Positions 42,404 to 51,227 of a stretch of DNA of 64,000 nt are shown here, one piece after another (the first letter of the stretch is position 1; each line of letters opens with the position of its first letter). Made by a program: the position numbers and the translations under genes. Source of the DNA: Nocardioides pinisoli (GTDB taxonomy: Bacteria; Actinomycetota; Actinomycetes; Propionibacteriales; Nocardioidaceae); the NCBI RefSeq assembly GCF_024199985.1, contig NZ_JANARS010000003.1, positions 62,001-126,000 on the forward strand. Reading direction: 5' to 3'. The notes below the pieces were generated by a model that was not told the DNA's origin, ran no database searches, and saw nothing but the letters and a program-made list of their open reading frames with translations.

Positions 42404-43261
42404 TCACATCCCGGGCTGCTGGGTGACCTGGCTCGCCGGGGGCTCCTCGATCTCGACGTCGGTGCCGAAGTCGGAGTAGGTGCCCTCGGCGGTCGTGGTG
42501 GTGGGCTTGCCGCCGCCGACGGCCGGAATCTGCATCGTCTGGGTGAACTTGCGCGGCAGGTCGTCGGCGTCGACCCACATCTCGGTCACGAGCTCGTCGG
42601 GGAGCATGTCGGCCATCGCGGCCGGGAACTCCATGGCCTTGAGGTACTGCGTCGGGTCGAGGGTGATCCGGTAGTGGTTGGCCTCGACGCCGTCGACCTC
42701 CTCGGAGCCGATGAGCTCGAGCTTCTTCGGCGCCTCCATGGCCTTGAACATGACCTCGGGGTCGGTCGCCTTGCCGATCATCCCGAACAGGGAGTTGGGG
42801 TCGCTCAGGTCGATCTTGAGCCACTTGTCGCCGGTGCCGAGGTCGGGCGACTTCATGTACATCGCCTTGCCGAGCAGGATCATCTCCATCGCCTGCGCCC
42901 CGGTGCTGGAGGCCTGCATCTCGATGCCGTCGTCGCTGAAGCGGGCCTGGCCGGACATGGTCTGCGCCTGGCCGGCGGCTCCCGAGGTGGTCTCGAACGC
43001 GAACGTCTCCGCCTCGCGCATGGCCTCCATGACGGCCGGGTAGAACTCCTCGGCGGACAGCTCGGCGAGCGAGGCCTCGGCCGGCGCCTCGCTCTCCTCG
43101 GCGCCCTCCTCGCTCGTGGCTCCCTCGTCGGCGCTCCCGTCGGTCGCCGAGCTGGAGCTGTCGGCGGAGCCAGAGTCGTCGCTGCACGCGGCGAGGCCGG
43201 CTCCCATGGTCAGCACCAGGGCGGCGGAGCCGAGGCGGCGGGTGAGGGACGTGACGCGCAT
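42404..43261 (-). CDS. LppX/LprG-like lipoprotein
   Basis: 285 residues. Signal peptide with lipobox GLAAC (Cys near residue 26), then a Ser/Asp/Glu-rich linker and a domain with SGQARFSDDGIEMQASSTG, LLGKAMYMKSPDLG and WVDADDLPRKFTQTMQIP. This resembles the LppX/LprAFG family, which carry lipids between membrane and cell wall in mycobacteria. The exact lipid is unknown. ATG at 43261; the frame continues upstream to 43417 but the lipobox fixes the start. Confidence 0.75.
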   Translation of the reverse strand: MRVTSLTRRLGSAALVLTMGAGLAACSDDSGSADSSSSATDGSADEGATSEEGAEESEAPAEASLAELSAEEFYPAVMEAMREAETFAFETTSGAAGQAQTMSGQARFSDDGIEMQASSTGAQAMEMILLGKAMYMKSPDLGTGDKWLKIDLSDPNSLFGMIGKATDPEVMFKAMEAPKKLELIGSEEVDGVEANHYRITLDPTQYLKAMEFPAAMADMLPDELVTEMWVDADDLPRKFTQTMQIPAVGGGKPTTTTAEGTYSDFGTDVEIEEPPASQVTQQPGM

Positions 43262-43380
43262 GTGTGTCTCCTGGGACGAGAGGTACGACGGTGGGGCGGC
43301 AAGAGCTGCCACTGACGTTCTACCCGATGCCCCCGCACCCAAACGGCGACCGGCCCACCGAAGGACGTCCGGACGCAGAA

Positions 43381-43412
43381 CGGCCCGGCCACCCCGAGGG
43401 GCGACCGGGCCG
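43381..43412 (-). terminator. Terminator after rplA
   Basis: Outer arms CGGCCCGG (43381-43388)/CCGGGCCG (43405-43412) and an inner CCCC/GGGG stem (43392-43395/43398-43401) form a GC-rich two-part hairpin 17 bp beyond the rplA stop. Confidence 0.6.
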
Positions 43413-43428
43413 TGCACGCGGCGGCGGA

Positions 43429-44151
43429 TCAGGCCTGGACGGCCTCGTCCTCCGACGCGACGTTCTTCACGCGGTTGGGGTCGACCTGGATGCCGGGGCC
43501 CATCGTCGTGGAGACGGTGATCTTCTTGATGTAGCGGCCCTTGGAGCTGGCCGGCTTGAGCCGCAGCACCTCCTCGAGGGCGGCGGCGTAGTTCTCCGCG
43601 AGCTGGACCTCGGAGAAGGACGCCTTGCCGATGATGAAGTGCAGGTTGGCGTGGCGGTCGACGCGGAACTCGATCTTGCCGCCCTTGATGTCCGTGACGG
43701 CCTTGGCGACGTCGGGGGTCACCGTGCCGGTCTTCGGGTTGGGCATGAGCGAGCGCGGGCCGAGGACGCGACCCAGGCGGCCGACCTTGCCCATCATGTC
43801 GGGCGTCGCCACGACGGCGTCGAAGTCGAGCCAGCCGCCGGCGACCTTCTCGATCAGCTCGTCGCCACCGACGAACTCGGCGCCGGCCTCGCGGGCGGCC
43901 TCGGCCTTGTCGGCGTTGGCGAACACGAGGACACGGGCGGTCTTGCCGGTGCCGTGCGGGAGGTTGACGGTGCCGCGGACCATCTGGTCGGCCTTGCGCG
44001 GGTCGACGCCCAGGCGCATGACGACGTCGAGGGTCTCGTCGAACTTCTTCTTGGAGCCACCCTTGGCGATCTTGATGGCGGCCAGCGGCGCGTAGAGCTC
44101 GTCCTTGTCGAACGTCTCGGCGGCCGCGCGGTAGGTCTTGCTGCGCTGCAT
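43429..44151 (-). CDS. rplA: 50S ribosomal protein L1
   Basis: 240 residues. [59 protein letters not shown] and [18 protein letters not shown] are the usual L1 signatures. It binds 23S rRNA at the E-site stalk and often represses the L11 operon. ATG at 44151, 87 bp after rplK, in the rplK-rplA unit. Confidence 0.95.
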   Translation of the reverse strand: MQRSKTYRAAAETFDKDELYAPLAAIKIAKGGSKKKFDETLDVVMRLGVDPRKADQMVRGTVNLPHGTGKTARVLVFANADKAEAAREAGAEFVGGDELIEKVAGGWLDFDAVVATPDMMGKVGRLGRVLGPRSLMPNPKTGTVTPDVAKAVTDIKGGKIEFRVDRHANLHFIIGKASFSEVQLAENYAAALEEVLRLKPASSKGRYIKKITVSTTMGPGIQVDPNRVKNVASEDEAVQA

Positions 44152-44238
44152 GGTCTTCTCGTTTCTGTGGTGCGAAGGATGTGGTTTAGGCGAGCCAGCG
44201 CGGCTCTCCCACGGTCAGTGCTTGTCTGCTGAGCCCGC

Positions 44239-44667
44239 TCAGTCGGTCGTGACGCCCATCGAGCGCGCAGTGCCCTCGACGATCTTCATGGCCGCGTCGA
44301 TGTCGTTGGCGTTGAGGTCGGGCAGCTTGGTGGTCGCGATCTCGCGGACCTGGTCCTTGGTCAGCTTGCCGACCTTGTCCTTGTGCGGGACGCCGGAGCC
44401 CTTGGACAAACCGGCAGCCTTCTTGATGAGCTCGGCGGCCGGCGGGGTCTTGGTGATGAAGTCGAACGAGCGGTCCTCGTAGATGGTGATCTCGACGGGG
44501 ATCACGTTGCCGCGCATGGACTCGGTCTGGGCGTTGTAGGCCTTGCAGAAGTCCATGATGTTGACGCCGTGCGGACCGAGCGCCGTACCGACCGGCGGAG
44601 CCGGGGTGGCCGAGCCGGCCTGCAGCTGCACCTTGACGAGTGCGGCGATCTTCTTCTTGGGAGGCAT
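44239..44667 (-). CDS. rplK: 50S ribosomal protein L11
   Basis: 142 residues. [37 protein letters not shown] (N-terminal factor-interaction domain) and the C-terminal rRNA-binding domain with [20 protein letters not shown]. Forms the GTPase-associated centre with L10/L12. Next to nusG as in most actinobacteria. Confidence 0.96.
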   Translation of the reverse strand: MPPKKKIAALVKVQLQAGSATPAPPVGTALGPHGVNIMDFCKAYNAQTESMRGNVIPVEITIYEDRSFDFITKTPPAAELIKKAAGLSKGSGVPHKDKVGKLTKDQVREIATTKLPDLNANDIDAAMKIVEGTARSMGVTTD

Positions 44668-44784
44668 TGCCTTCTTCTCTCTCTCGTGTGGTCATGACGA
44701 GGGCACCTGCCCCCTGCCACGGGTTGTTGCTACTGCATTGTCAGCCCGCTGAGCGGGCGGACACCAAATCGTCGGACGCCGGCG

Positions 44785-45633
44785 TCAGACCTTCTGGATC
44801 TGGCTGAAGCTGAGCTCGACCGGCGTCTCGCGGCCGAAGATCTCGACGAGCGCCTTGACGCGCTGGGACTCGGCGTTGATCTCGGTGATCGTCGCGTGGA
44901 GCGTGGCGAACGGGCCGTCGACCACCATGACCGAGTCGGACACGTCGAAGTCGGCGACCTCGACGGGCTTGCGCGGCGTGGTGGAGGCACCCTTCTCGCC
45001 CGAGGCGGCGGCCTCGGCCTCGGCGACGGCCACGACGGCCGGCGCCAGCATGTCCTCGACCTCGCTCATGCTCAGCGGCACGGGCTGGTGGCTGTGCCCC
45101 ACGAAACCGGTGACCGACGGCGTGTGGCGCACGGCGGACCAGGACTCGTCGGTGAGGTCCATCCGGACCAGGACGTAGCCGGGGAGCACGGTGCGGGTGA
45201 CCATCTTGCGCTGGCCGTTCTTGATCTCCGCGACCTCCTCGGTGGGGACCACGATCTCGTGGATGTAGTCCTCCATGTTGAGGGAGATGATGCGGTTCTC
45301 GAGGTTGTGCTTGACCCGCTTCTCCATGCCGGAGTAGGTGTGCACGACGAACCAGTCGCCCGGCTTGGCCCACAGCTCGCGGCGGAAGGCCTCGAGCGGG
45401 TCGTCGTCCTCGGCGCTCGCGACGGGCTCCTCGTCCGCGGGGGCGGCGTCCGACTCGTCCGACTCGTCCGCGTCGACGTCGGCAGCGGCGTCGCCGGCCT
45501 CGTCGGTCGCGTCAGTGGTCACGTCCTCGGTGTCCTCGACGACGTCGACGTCGGTCTCGGCGTCCTCGGGGGTCGCCTCGTCGACGATCTCGACCTGGTC
45601 GTCGACCTGGTCCACGTCATGGTTGTCAGACAC
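44785..45633 (-). CDS. nusG: Transcription termination/antitermination protein NusG
   Basis: 282 residues. Residues 1-85 are an acidic, Asp/Glu/Ala-rich disordered extension. The NGN domain follows ([41 protein letters not shown]), and the C-terminal KOW domain shows [19 protein letters not shown]. NusG bridges RNAP and Rho or ribosomes. ATG at 45633. The acidic extension is typical in kind for actinobacteria but long. Confidence 0.94.
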   Translation of the reverse strand: MSDNHDVDQVDDQVEIVDEATPEDAETDVDVVEDTEDVTTDATDEAGDAAADVDADESDESDAAPADEEPVASAEDDDPLEAFRRELWAKPGDWFVVHTYSGMEKRVKHNLENRIISLNMEDYIHEIVVPTEEVAEIKNGQRKMVTRTVLPGYVLVRMDLTDESWSAVRHTPSVTGFVGHSHQPVPLSMSEVEDMLAPAVVAVAEAEAAASGEKGASTTPRKPVEVADFDVSDSVMVVDGPFATLHATITEINAESQRVKALVEIFGRETPVELSFSQIQKV

Positions 45634-45683
45634 GTCTCACTCCGTAGTTCATAGCTGGGGGCGGGGAACTGTCTCCCCTGTCG

Positions 45684-45938
45684 TCACTGGGCGCCGCTGC
45701 CCGTGAAGATCTCGAAGACCAGCTTTCCGAAAGCCAGGTCGAGGACCGTCACGAGCGCCATCACCACGACGACGAAGACCAGCACGACGAAGAAGTAGGT
45801 GATCAGCTGCTGCTGGGTGGGCCACACCACCTTGCGGAGCTCGGCCACCACCTGGCGCAGGAACGTGGCGGGGCTGGTGCGCCCACGGTCGTCGCCGCGC
45901 GAGTCGCGCCGGTCCTGAACCGCGTTGCCGTCGGCCAC
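45684..45938 (-). CDS. secE: Preprotein translocase subunit SecE
   Basis: 84 residues from GTG 45938. Basic Arg/Asp-rich N-terminus, then TFLRQVVAELRKVVWPTQQQ (the amphipathic SecE helix) and one transmembrane helix LITYFFVVLVFVVVVMALVT. It clamps SecY in the membrane. A GTG at 45947 is an alternative, but AAGGTGGA places the ribosome-binding site before 45938. Lies between tRNA-Trp and nusG. Confidence 0.88.
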   Translation of the reverse strand: MADGNAVQDRRDSRGDDRGRTSPATFLRQVVAELRKVVWPTQQQLITYFFVVLVFVVVVMALVTVLDLAFGKLVFEIFTGSGAQ

Positions 45939-45991
45939 GTCATCCACCTTCTCGCCGTTGCTGTGTGCAGTCTTGCTGTGCAGTGTTGTCG

Positions 45992-46064
45992 CAGGGCACG
46001 AGGGACTTGAACCCCCAACCTTCGGTTTTGGAGACCGATGCTCTGCCAGTTGAGCTAGTGCCCT
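45992..46064 (-). tRNA. trpT: tRNA-Trp (CCA anticodon)
   Basis: 73 nt. Acceptor AGGGCAC pairs with GTGCCCT, the anticodon loop reads CTCCAAA (CCA), T-loop GTTCAAG(T). The 3' CCA is not encoded. Position just upstream of secE matches other actinobacteria. Confidence 0.93.
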
Positions 46065-46211
46065 TCGGTGGTCCCGTCCCCATCGCTGGGGGCATGCCGA
46101 AGCATGTGGCGAAACCACCAATCCGGAAGCATACGGGGCGGGCCCACTCCCAGTCGAACCGAGGCACCCACCGGCCGCAGGACGAGCCCGCGCCCCCCTA
46201 CGATGCGGGGC

Positions 46212-47261
46212 ATGGCAGGTGCGGGGGCGGGGCCGGTGGATCGCGCGGAGCCACGCCGGGAGGTGTCCCGGCTGCCGAAGGCGCACCTCCACCTGCACTT
46301 CACCGGGTCGATGCGCCACGACACGCTGCTCGAGCTGGCCGAGCGCGACGGCATCGTCCTGCCCGACCCGCTCGTCGAGGACTGGCCGCCCCAGCTCAGC
46401 GCCGCCGACGAGAAGGGCTGGTTCCGCTTCCAGCGCCTCTACGACGTGGCCCGCTCCGTGCTGCGCACGCCCGACGACGTACGACGCCTGGTGCTCGAGG
46501 CCGCCGAGGACGACGTGCGCGACGGCGGCCGCTGGCTGGAGATCCAGGTCGACCCCAGCGGCTATGCCGCCCGCTTCGGCGGCATCACCGCCTTCACCGA
46601 CCTCGTCCTCGACTGCGTGCGCGACGCGTCGGAGCGCACCGGGCTCGGGATCGCGGTCGTCATCGCCGCCAACCGCACCCGCCACCCGCTCGACGCCCGC
46701 ACGCTGGCGCGCCTGGCCGCGCAGTACGCCGGCCGGGGCGTGGTCGGCTTCGGGCTGTCCAACGACGAGCGCCGCGGGCGCACGGAGGAGTTCGAGGCCG
46801 CGTTCCGGATCGCCGAGCGCGCCGGGCTGCTGCTCGTCCCGCACGGCGGGGAGCTGCGCGGCCCCGACCACGTGCGGCAGTGCCTCGACCGCCTCGGGGC
46901 GCACCGCCTGGGGCACGGCGTGCGCAGCGTGGAGGACCCGGCGCTGCTCGACCGGCTCGTCGAGTCGGGCGTCGCGCTCGAGGTCTGCCCCGTCTCCAAC
47001 GTCTCGCTCGGCGTCTACAGCGACCTCACGTCGGTCCCGCTGCCGCAGCTGCTCGCCGCCGGCGCGACGATCGCGCTCGGCGCCGACGACCCGCTGCTCT
47101 TCGGCTCCCGCCTCGCCGGCCAGTACGCCACGATGCGCGCCGCGCACGACCTCGACGACACGGTGCTGGCCCGGCTCGCGGAGATGTCGTTCGAGGCCTC
47201 GCAGGCGCCGTCGGACGTCGTCGCGGCGGCCAAGCGGGACATCGCCGACTGGCTCGGCTGA
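46212..47261 (+). CDS. add: Adenosine deaminase
   Basis: 349 residues. Zinc ligands HLHLHFTGS near residue 25, the substrate segment SGYAARFGG, catalytic Glu in VPHGGELRG near 215, RLGHGVRS near 235, and the paired aspartates in ALGADDPLLF near 295. Converts adenosine to inosine in purine salvage. ATG at 46212 follows TACGAT, which may be the -10. Faces murB with a strong terminator between. Confidence 0.88.
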   Translation: MAGAGAGPVDRAEPRREVSRLPKAHLHLHFTGSMRHDTLLELAERDGIVLPDPLVEDWPPQLSAADEKGWFRFQRLYDVARSVLRTPDDVRRLVLEAAEDDVRDGGRWLEIQVDPSGYAARFGGITAFTDLVLDCVRDASERTGLGIAVVIAANRTRHPLDARTLARLAAQYAGRGVVGFGLSNDERRGRTEEFEAAFRIAERAGLLLVPHGGELRGPDHVRQCLDRLGAHRLGHGVRSVEDPALLDRLVESGVALEVCPVSNVSLGVYSDLTSVPLPQLLAAGATIALGADDPLLFGSRLAGQYATMRAAHDLDDTVLARLAEMSFEASQAPSDVVAAAKRDIADWLG

Positions 47262-47269
47262 AGGAGATG

Positions 47270-47324
47270 TCTGAGGACGCCCTGGTCGCGGATCGGGTGA
47301 AGATCCGTCCGCCCCGTCCTCAGA
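47270..47324. terminator. Bidirectional terminator between add and murB
   Basis: Outer arms TCTGAGGACG (47270-47279) and CGTCCTCAGA (47315-47324) are perfectly complementary; an inner CGGATC/GATCCG hairpin (about 47289-47307) sits inside. The nested structure lies between convergent genes, 9 bp past the add stop. Confidence 0.7.
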
Positions 47325-47330
47325 TACCGG

Positions 47331-48389
47331 TCAGAGGGAGCAGCCGACCGTCACGGGCTCGTTGACCAGGGTGACGCCGAAGCGCTCGTGCACCCCGTCG
47401 CGGACCTCGCGGGCCAGGGTGAGCAGCTCCTCGGTGGTGGCGCCGCCGCGGTTGGTGAGGGCGAGGGTGTGCTTGGTGGACAGGCGCACCCGCTCCCCCG
47501 CGGCCGGGCTGGTGTAGCCCTTCCCGAAGCCGGCGCGCTCGATCAGCCATGCGGCGCTCGACTTCACCGTCCCGTCGGGCTGGTCCCATCGCGGGGCGTC
47601 GTCGGGCAGCGCGGCGGCCTGCTCGGGGGTGAGGAACGGGTTGGTGAAGAACGACCCGGCGCTCCACGTGTCGTGGTCACCGGCGTCGAGCACCATGCCC
47701 TTGCCGGAGCGCAGCGCGAGCACCGCGTCACGCACGGCCGCCAGCGGAGCCCGCTCGCCCTGGCGGACGCCGAGGGTGCGGACGAGCTCGGCGTAGGCCA
47801 CCGGCTCGGAGAGGTCGCCCTGCCGCAGCTGGAAGGTCACCTCGAGCACCACGTAGCGCCCGGGCTCGGCCTTGAAGCGGCTGTGGCGGTAGCCGAAGCC
47901 GCAGTCCGCGGCGGCGAAGGTGCGCTGGGTGCGGTCGACGCGGTCCCAGGTGCGGACGCGGGCGATGGTCTGCGCCACGTCCTGGCCGTAGGCGCCGACG
48001 TTCTGGATGGGCGTCGCGCCGACGGCCCCCGGGATCCCGGACAGCGCCTCGATGCCGGCCCACCCCTGGGCCACGGCGTGGGCCACCAGCTCGTCCCAGT
48101 CCTCCCCGGCGGCCACCGTGAGCACCACGCCGCCGCACTGGGCGAGGGCATCGACGTCGCAGGTGTCGGTGTCGGCGTCGATCCCGGTGGTCGCGACCTG
48201 CACGACCCGGCCGTCGAAGCCCTCGTCGGCGACCACGAGGTTGGAGCCGCCGGACAGCAGCAGCACGGGGGTGCCGGCCGCGTCGGCGTCGGCCACAGCG
48301 GCGACCAGCTCGGACTCGGTGGTCGCGCGCACCCACTCGCGGCCGGGACCACCCAGGCGGAGGGTGGTGTGGTCGCGCAGGTCAGGCAC
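47331..48389 (-). CDS. murB: UDP-N-acetylenolpyruvoylglucosamine reductase (MurB)
   Basis: 352 residues. FAD-binding segments LSGGSNLVVADEGF and GIPGAVGATPIQNVGAYGQD, the catalytic Ser in WSAGSFFTNPFL, and a C-terminal NEPVTVGCS. Type I MurB, reducing UDP-GlcNAc-enolpyruvate to UDP-MurNAc with NADPH in peptidoglycan synthesis. GTG at 48389 (MPDLRDHTTLRLGGP) is preferred over GTG at 48404, which overlaps hadB more; either is possible. It overlaps the hadB end by 8 bp and may be read as part of the same operon. Confidence 0.9.
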   Translation of the reverse strand: MPDLRDHTTLRLGGPGREWVRATTESELVAAVADADAAGTPVLLLSGGSNLVVADEGFDGRVVQVATTGIDADTDTCDVDALAQCGGVVLTVAAGEDWDELVAHAVAQGWAGIEALSGIPGAVGATPIQNVGAYGQDVAQTIARVRTWDRVDRTQRTFAAADCGFGYRHSRFKAEPGRYVVLEVTFQLRQGDLSEPVAYAELVRTLGVRQGERAPLAAVRDAVLALRSGKGMVLDAGDHDTWSAGSFFTNPFLTPEQAAALPDDAPRWDQPDGTVKSSAAWLIERAGFGKGYTSPAAGERVRLSTKHTLALTNRGGATTEELLTLAREVRDGVHERFGVTLVNEPVTVGCSL

Positions 48390-48786
48390 GGACGGTGGCC
48401 TCACGCACGACGGCCTTCGGCATGCCGAGCACCTTCTGGCCCTCGCACGTCACCTCGAGCGCGAGGGTGACGAGGCCGTCGGCCACCGACTTCACGGTGC
48501 CGCCGACGACCACCTCCGCACCGCCCTCGGCGGGTACGACGACGGGGCTGGTGAACTTCGCCCCGAGGTCGACGACCTCGGCGCCGCCGGTCCACTCCGC
48601 GACGGCGCGGCCGACGAGGGCGAGGGTGTACATGCCGTGGGCGATCACGCCGGGCAGGCCGACGCTGCGGGCGACGTCCTCGTCCTGGTGGATGGGGTTG
48701 TGGTCGCCGCTCGCGTCGGCGTACGCGACGAGGTCGGCGCGGGTGACCGTGAAGGTCCTGGTCTCGAGCACGTCCCCGGCGTTCAC
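48382..48786 (-). CDS. hadB: MaoC-like 3-hydroxyacyl-ACP/CoA dehydratase subunit HadB
   Basis: 134 residues, single hotdog fold. The hydratase 2 motif YADASGDHNPIHQDEDVAR near residue 25 carries the catalytic Asp and His, followed by GLPGVIAHGMYTLALVGRAV. Functions as the catalytic half of a dehydratase heterodimer with the preceding gene. ATG at 48786 overlaps the hadA stop by 4 bp. Conserved position between rpmG and secE as in mycobacteria, where HadAB is part of FAS-II. Confidence 0.85.
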   Translation of the reverse strand: MNAGDVLETRTFTVTRADLVAYADASGDHNPIHQDEDVARSVGLPGVIAHGMYTLALVGRAVAEWTGGAEVVDLGAKFTSPVVVPAEGGAEVVVGGTVKSVADGLVTLALEVTCEGQKVLGMPKAVVREATVRA

Positions 48787-49205
48787 GCGCCCGCCTCCGA
48801 TCCGGCGGAGTGGACGAGGGTGGCCTTGCCGGTGCAGACGACCGCACCGGTGGCGTCGGTGATCTCGCTGGCGGTGGCGATGATGTCGGCGCCGCCGATC
48901 TGGCGCAGCCCGGTCACGGTGAGGGTCGCGGACAGCTCGTCACCGACCGCCAGCGGGCGCGCGTAGGCGAAGCGCTGCTCGCCGTGGACGATGCGGTGCA
49001 GGTCGATCCGCTCGGCGTCGAGGAAGGCCTGCATGGCGTCGAAGGCGAGCACGATCGGGAAGGTCGGCGGGACGACGTCGCCGGGCTCACCGGGGCCGGC
49101 GGGGTGGCCGACGGCCGCCGCGAAGGCGCTGACCCGCTCGGGGGTCACGGACAGGGGCGCCGGTGCGGGGAACGCGCGCCCCACCAGCGAGGGGTCGACG
49201 GGCAT
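48783..49205 (-). CDS. hadA: MaoC-like dehydratase, non-catalytic partner HadA
   Basis: 140 residues. FAS1-type hotdog domain with FPIVLAFDAMQAFLDAERID, LHRIVHGEQRFAYARPLAVG, and no D..H catalytic motif, as expected for HadA, which shapes the acyl tunnel. Translationally coupled to hadB. Nocardioides-type bacteria lack mycolic acids, so the substrate is probably an ordinary or methyl-branched fatty acyl chain. Confidence 0.82.
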   Translation of the reverse strand: MPVDPSLVGRAFPAPAPLSVTPERVSAFAAAVGHPAGPGEPGDVVPPTFPIVLAFDAMQAFLDAERIDLHRIVHGEQRFAYARPLAVGDELSATLTVTGLRQIGGADIIATASEITDATGAVVCTGKATLVHSAGSEAGA

Positions 49206-49228
49206 AGGAGGGAGCCTACAAACACGAC

Positions 49229-49254
49229 GACCCGTCCGAGTGCTCGGACGGGTC
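49229..49254 (-). terminator. Terminator/attenuator after rpmG
   Basis: GACCCGTCCGAG (49229-49240) and CTCGGACGGGTC (49243-49254) form a perfect 12-bp stem with a 2-base spacer between rpmG and hadA on the minus strand. Confidence 0.7.
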
Positions 49255-49274
49255 GGGTGCGACGAAGAACAGCG

Positions 49275-49445
49275 TCAGCGGGTCTCGCGGTGGATCGTGT
49301 GCCGGCGGTCGCGCGGGCAGAACTTCTTCAGCTCGATCCGGTCCGGGTCGTTGCGCCGGTTCTTCTTGGTGATGTAGTTGCGCTCCTTGCACTCCGTGCA
49401 CGCGAGCGTGATCTTGGGGCGAACGTCAGAGCTCTTGCTGGCCAT
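49275..49445 (-). CDS. rpmG: 50S ribosomal protein L33
   Basis: 56 residues. [39 protein letters not shown], ending HRETR. The first cysteine pair CTEC is present, but the second pair is incomplete: CPRD instead of the usual CPxC. Zinc binding is therefore uncertain. ATG at 49445 with GAGGA-type bases before it. Directly downstream of tRNA-Met and tRNA-Thr. Confidence 0.93.
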   Translation of the reverse strand: MASKSSDVRPKITLACTECKERNYITKKNRRNDPDRIELKKFCPRDRRHTIHRETR

Positions 49446-49485
49446 GAGGAGATCCTTGGGTTGCGGATGGTGCGGGAGACTTCGG

Positions 49486-49562
49486 TGGTAGCGGGGGCGG
49501 GACTCGAACCCGCGACACCACGATTATGAGCCGTGTGCTCTAACCACCTGAGCTACCCCGCC
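49486..49562 (-). tRNA. metT: tRNA-Met, elongator (CAT anticodon)
   Basis: 77 nt including encoded CCA (49486-49488). Acceptor GGCGGGG pairs with CCCCGCT (one G-U), D-arm GTAGCTCAG, anticodon loop CTCATAA, T-arm CGGGTTCGAGTCCCG. The GTAGCTCAG start distinguishes it from initiator tRNA. Confidence 0.93.
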
Positions 49563-49600
49563 GCGGAGGACAGACGCCCCCGGAGGGAGGTCCGACCCAG

Positions 49601-49673
49601 AGCCCCTTTACGGAATCGAACCGTAGACCTTCTCCTTACCATGGAGACGCTCTGCCGACTGAGCTAAAGGGGC
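49601..49673 (-). tRNA. thrT: tRNA-Thr (GGT anticodon)
   Basis: 73 nt. Acceptor GCCCCTT pairs with AAGGGGC, anticodon stem TCTCC/GGAGA with loop ATGGTAA (GGT), T-arm GGTTCGATTCC. CCA not encoded. Upstream of tRNA-Met and rpmG, as in mycobacteria. Confidence 0.93.
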
Positions 49674-49719
49674 AACGACGGAGAACGATACACACGCCCC
49701 GCCGCGATGAGAAATCGGC

Positions 49720-51141
49720 TCAGGCGACGCCCGGATCGGCGTGGATCCGGGGCCATCCGACGGCCTCCTCGAGCTCGTAGGCCAGCCCCAGGAGGCGGGC
49801 CTCGCGCCCCGCTCCGGCGCCCAGCATCATGCCCTGGGGCAGCCCCGCGGCGGTGGTCGCGAGGGGCAGGGAGATCGCCGGCTCGCCGGTCGCGTTCTGC
49901 AGCGGGGTGAACGCCACCCAGTCCATCAGCCGGCTCATGATCTCGTCGTAGTCCTGGTCGGGTCGCAGGTGGCCGACGCGTGGCGTCTCGGTCGCGAGGG
50001 TGGGCGTGAGGGTGACGTCGTACGACGCCCGGTGGCGGGCCGCGAGCCGCTGCGAGCCGCGCAGCACCGCGATCGACCACGGCTGCTTGTGCAGGTTGCG
50101 CGCGGCGTGCCGGGCCAGGCCCAGGGTGAGGTTGTCGAGCTTGGTCGGGTCCCAGGTGGGGCCGAAGTCCTTCCGGCCGCGGCGTGAGATGGCCAGCGCG
50201 AGCATCGACCAGAAGCGTACGAAGTGCTCGGGGAAGCTGGCCGGCACCGGGTTGTCGACCTCCTCCACGTGGTGGCCGAGCTGCTCGAGCAGGGCGGCAG
50301 TGCGCAGCGTCAGCTCGCGCACCTCCGGGCTGCACGAGCGGCCGATGCCCTCGGTGACGACCGCGACCCGCAGCCGCGCCCGGCCGGGCCGGGTGACGTC
50401 GCCGACCGGCGCGAGGAGCGGGTTGCGCCACACCTTCTCGGCTTCGCGGTAGAACGCCGCGGTGTCGCGGACGCTGCGGGTGAGCACGCCGTCGGAGACG
50501 ATCCGGACCGGCATGTCGCGCATCATCCGGTCCTGGGCGAGGCGACCGCGGGTGGGCTTGAGGCCGACGAGACCGTTGACCGCGGCCGGGATCCGGATCG
50601 AGCCGCCGCCGTCGTTGGCGTGCGCGATGGGCACGGCCCCGGCCGCGACGAGGGCGGCGGAGCCGGCGGACGAGGCGCCGGCGTAGTGGTCCGGGCTCCA
50701 CGGCGAGCGGACCGGCCCGAGGCGCACGTGGTCGGCGGCGCCGGAGAACCCGAACTCGGAGAGCTGGGTCTTGCCGAGCGGGATGAGCCCGGTGGCGAGG
50801 TACATCCGGGCGAAGTCGCCGTCGACGGCCTGGGGCTCGGCGGTGAACGCGTCGGAGCCGTGCTGGGTCGGCATGCCGGCCACGTCGACGTTGTCCTTGA
50901 CGAACGTCGGCACGCCCGCGAACCAGCCACCGCGTGGGTGCCTCGCCTCGGCGCGGGCGCGGTCGTAGGCGGCGTACGCCACCGCGCCGAGGGCGGCGTC
51001 GACCTGCTCGGTGCGGGTGATCGCAGCCTCGACCACCTCCGGCACGGAGACCAGCCCGGAGCGCAGGGCCTCGACGAGGCCGGTGGCGTCGAGGTCGGCG
51101 AGGGCGTCGTCGGCGGAGAAGGCGTGCACGCGCGTCGTCAT
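49720..51141 (-). CDS. Amidase (amidase signature family)
   Basis: 473 residues. The catalytic triad is visible: Lys in TFVKDNVDVAG near residue 83, the cis-Ser in HYAGASSAGSAALV near 155, and the nucleophile Ser in NDGGGSIRIPA near 178. The family hydrolyses carboxylic amides; substrate unknown (a GatA role is unlikely since gatBC are not nearby). ATG at 51141 is used; an upstream in-frame start at 51171 would add ten residues without support. Confidence 0.83.
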   Translation of the reverse strand: MTTRVHAFSADDALADLDATGLVEALRSGLVSVPEVVEAAITRTEQVDAALGAVAYAAYDRARAEARHPRGGWFAGVPTFVKDNVDVAGMPTQHGSDAFTAEPQAVDGDFARMYLATGLIPLGKTQLSEFGFSGAADHVRLGPVRSPWSPDHYAGASSAGSAALVAAGAVPIAHANDGGGSIRIPAAVNGLVGLKPTRGRLAQDRMMRDMPVRIVSDGVLTRSVRDTAAFYREAEKVWRNPLLAPVGDVTRPGRARLRVAVVTEGIGRSCSPEVRELTLRTAALLEQLGHHVEEVDNPVPASFPEHFVRFWSMLALAISRRGRKDFGPTWDPTKLDNLTLGLARHAARNLHKQPWSIAVLRGSQRLAARHRASYDVTLTPTLATETPRVGHLRPDQDYDEIMSRLMDWVAFTPLQNATGEPAISLPLATTAAGLPQGMMLGAGAGREARLLGLAYELEEAVGWPRIHADPGVA

Positions 51142-51227
51142 GGACGGGGAGCCTACGGACTGGCGCGGCACTGCGGCAGGGGCGAAATGGGTGGATCCCG
51201 ACGGACCGGGTCGGGCAGCGTGTCGCC

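Noticed and set aside
44744-44758. Hairpin GCCCGC/GCGGGC between rplK and nusG as a terminator
   Set aside because: Six-bp arms with a 3-base loop are weak and expected by chance at this GC content; nusG-rplK are normally read together.
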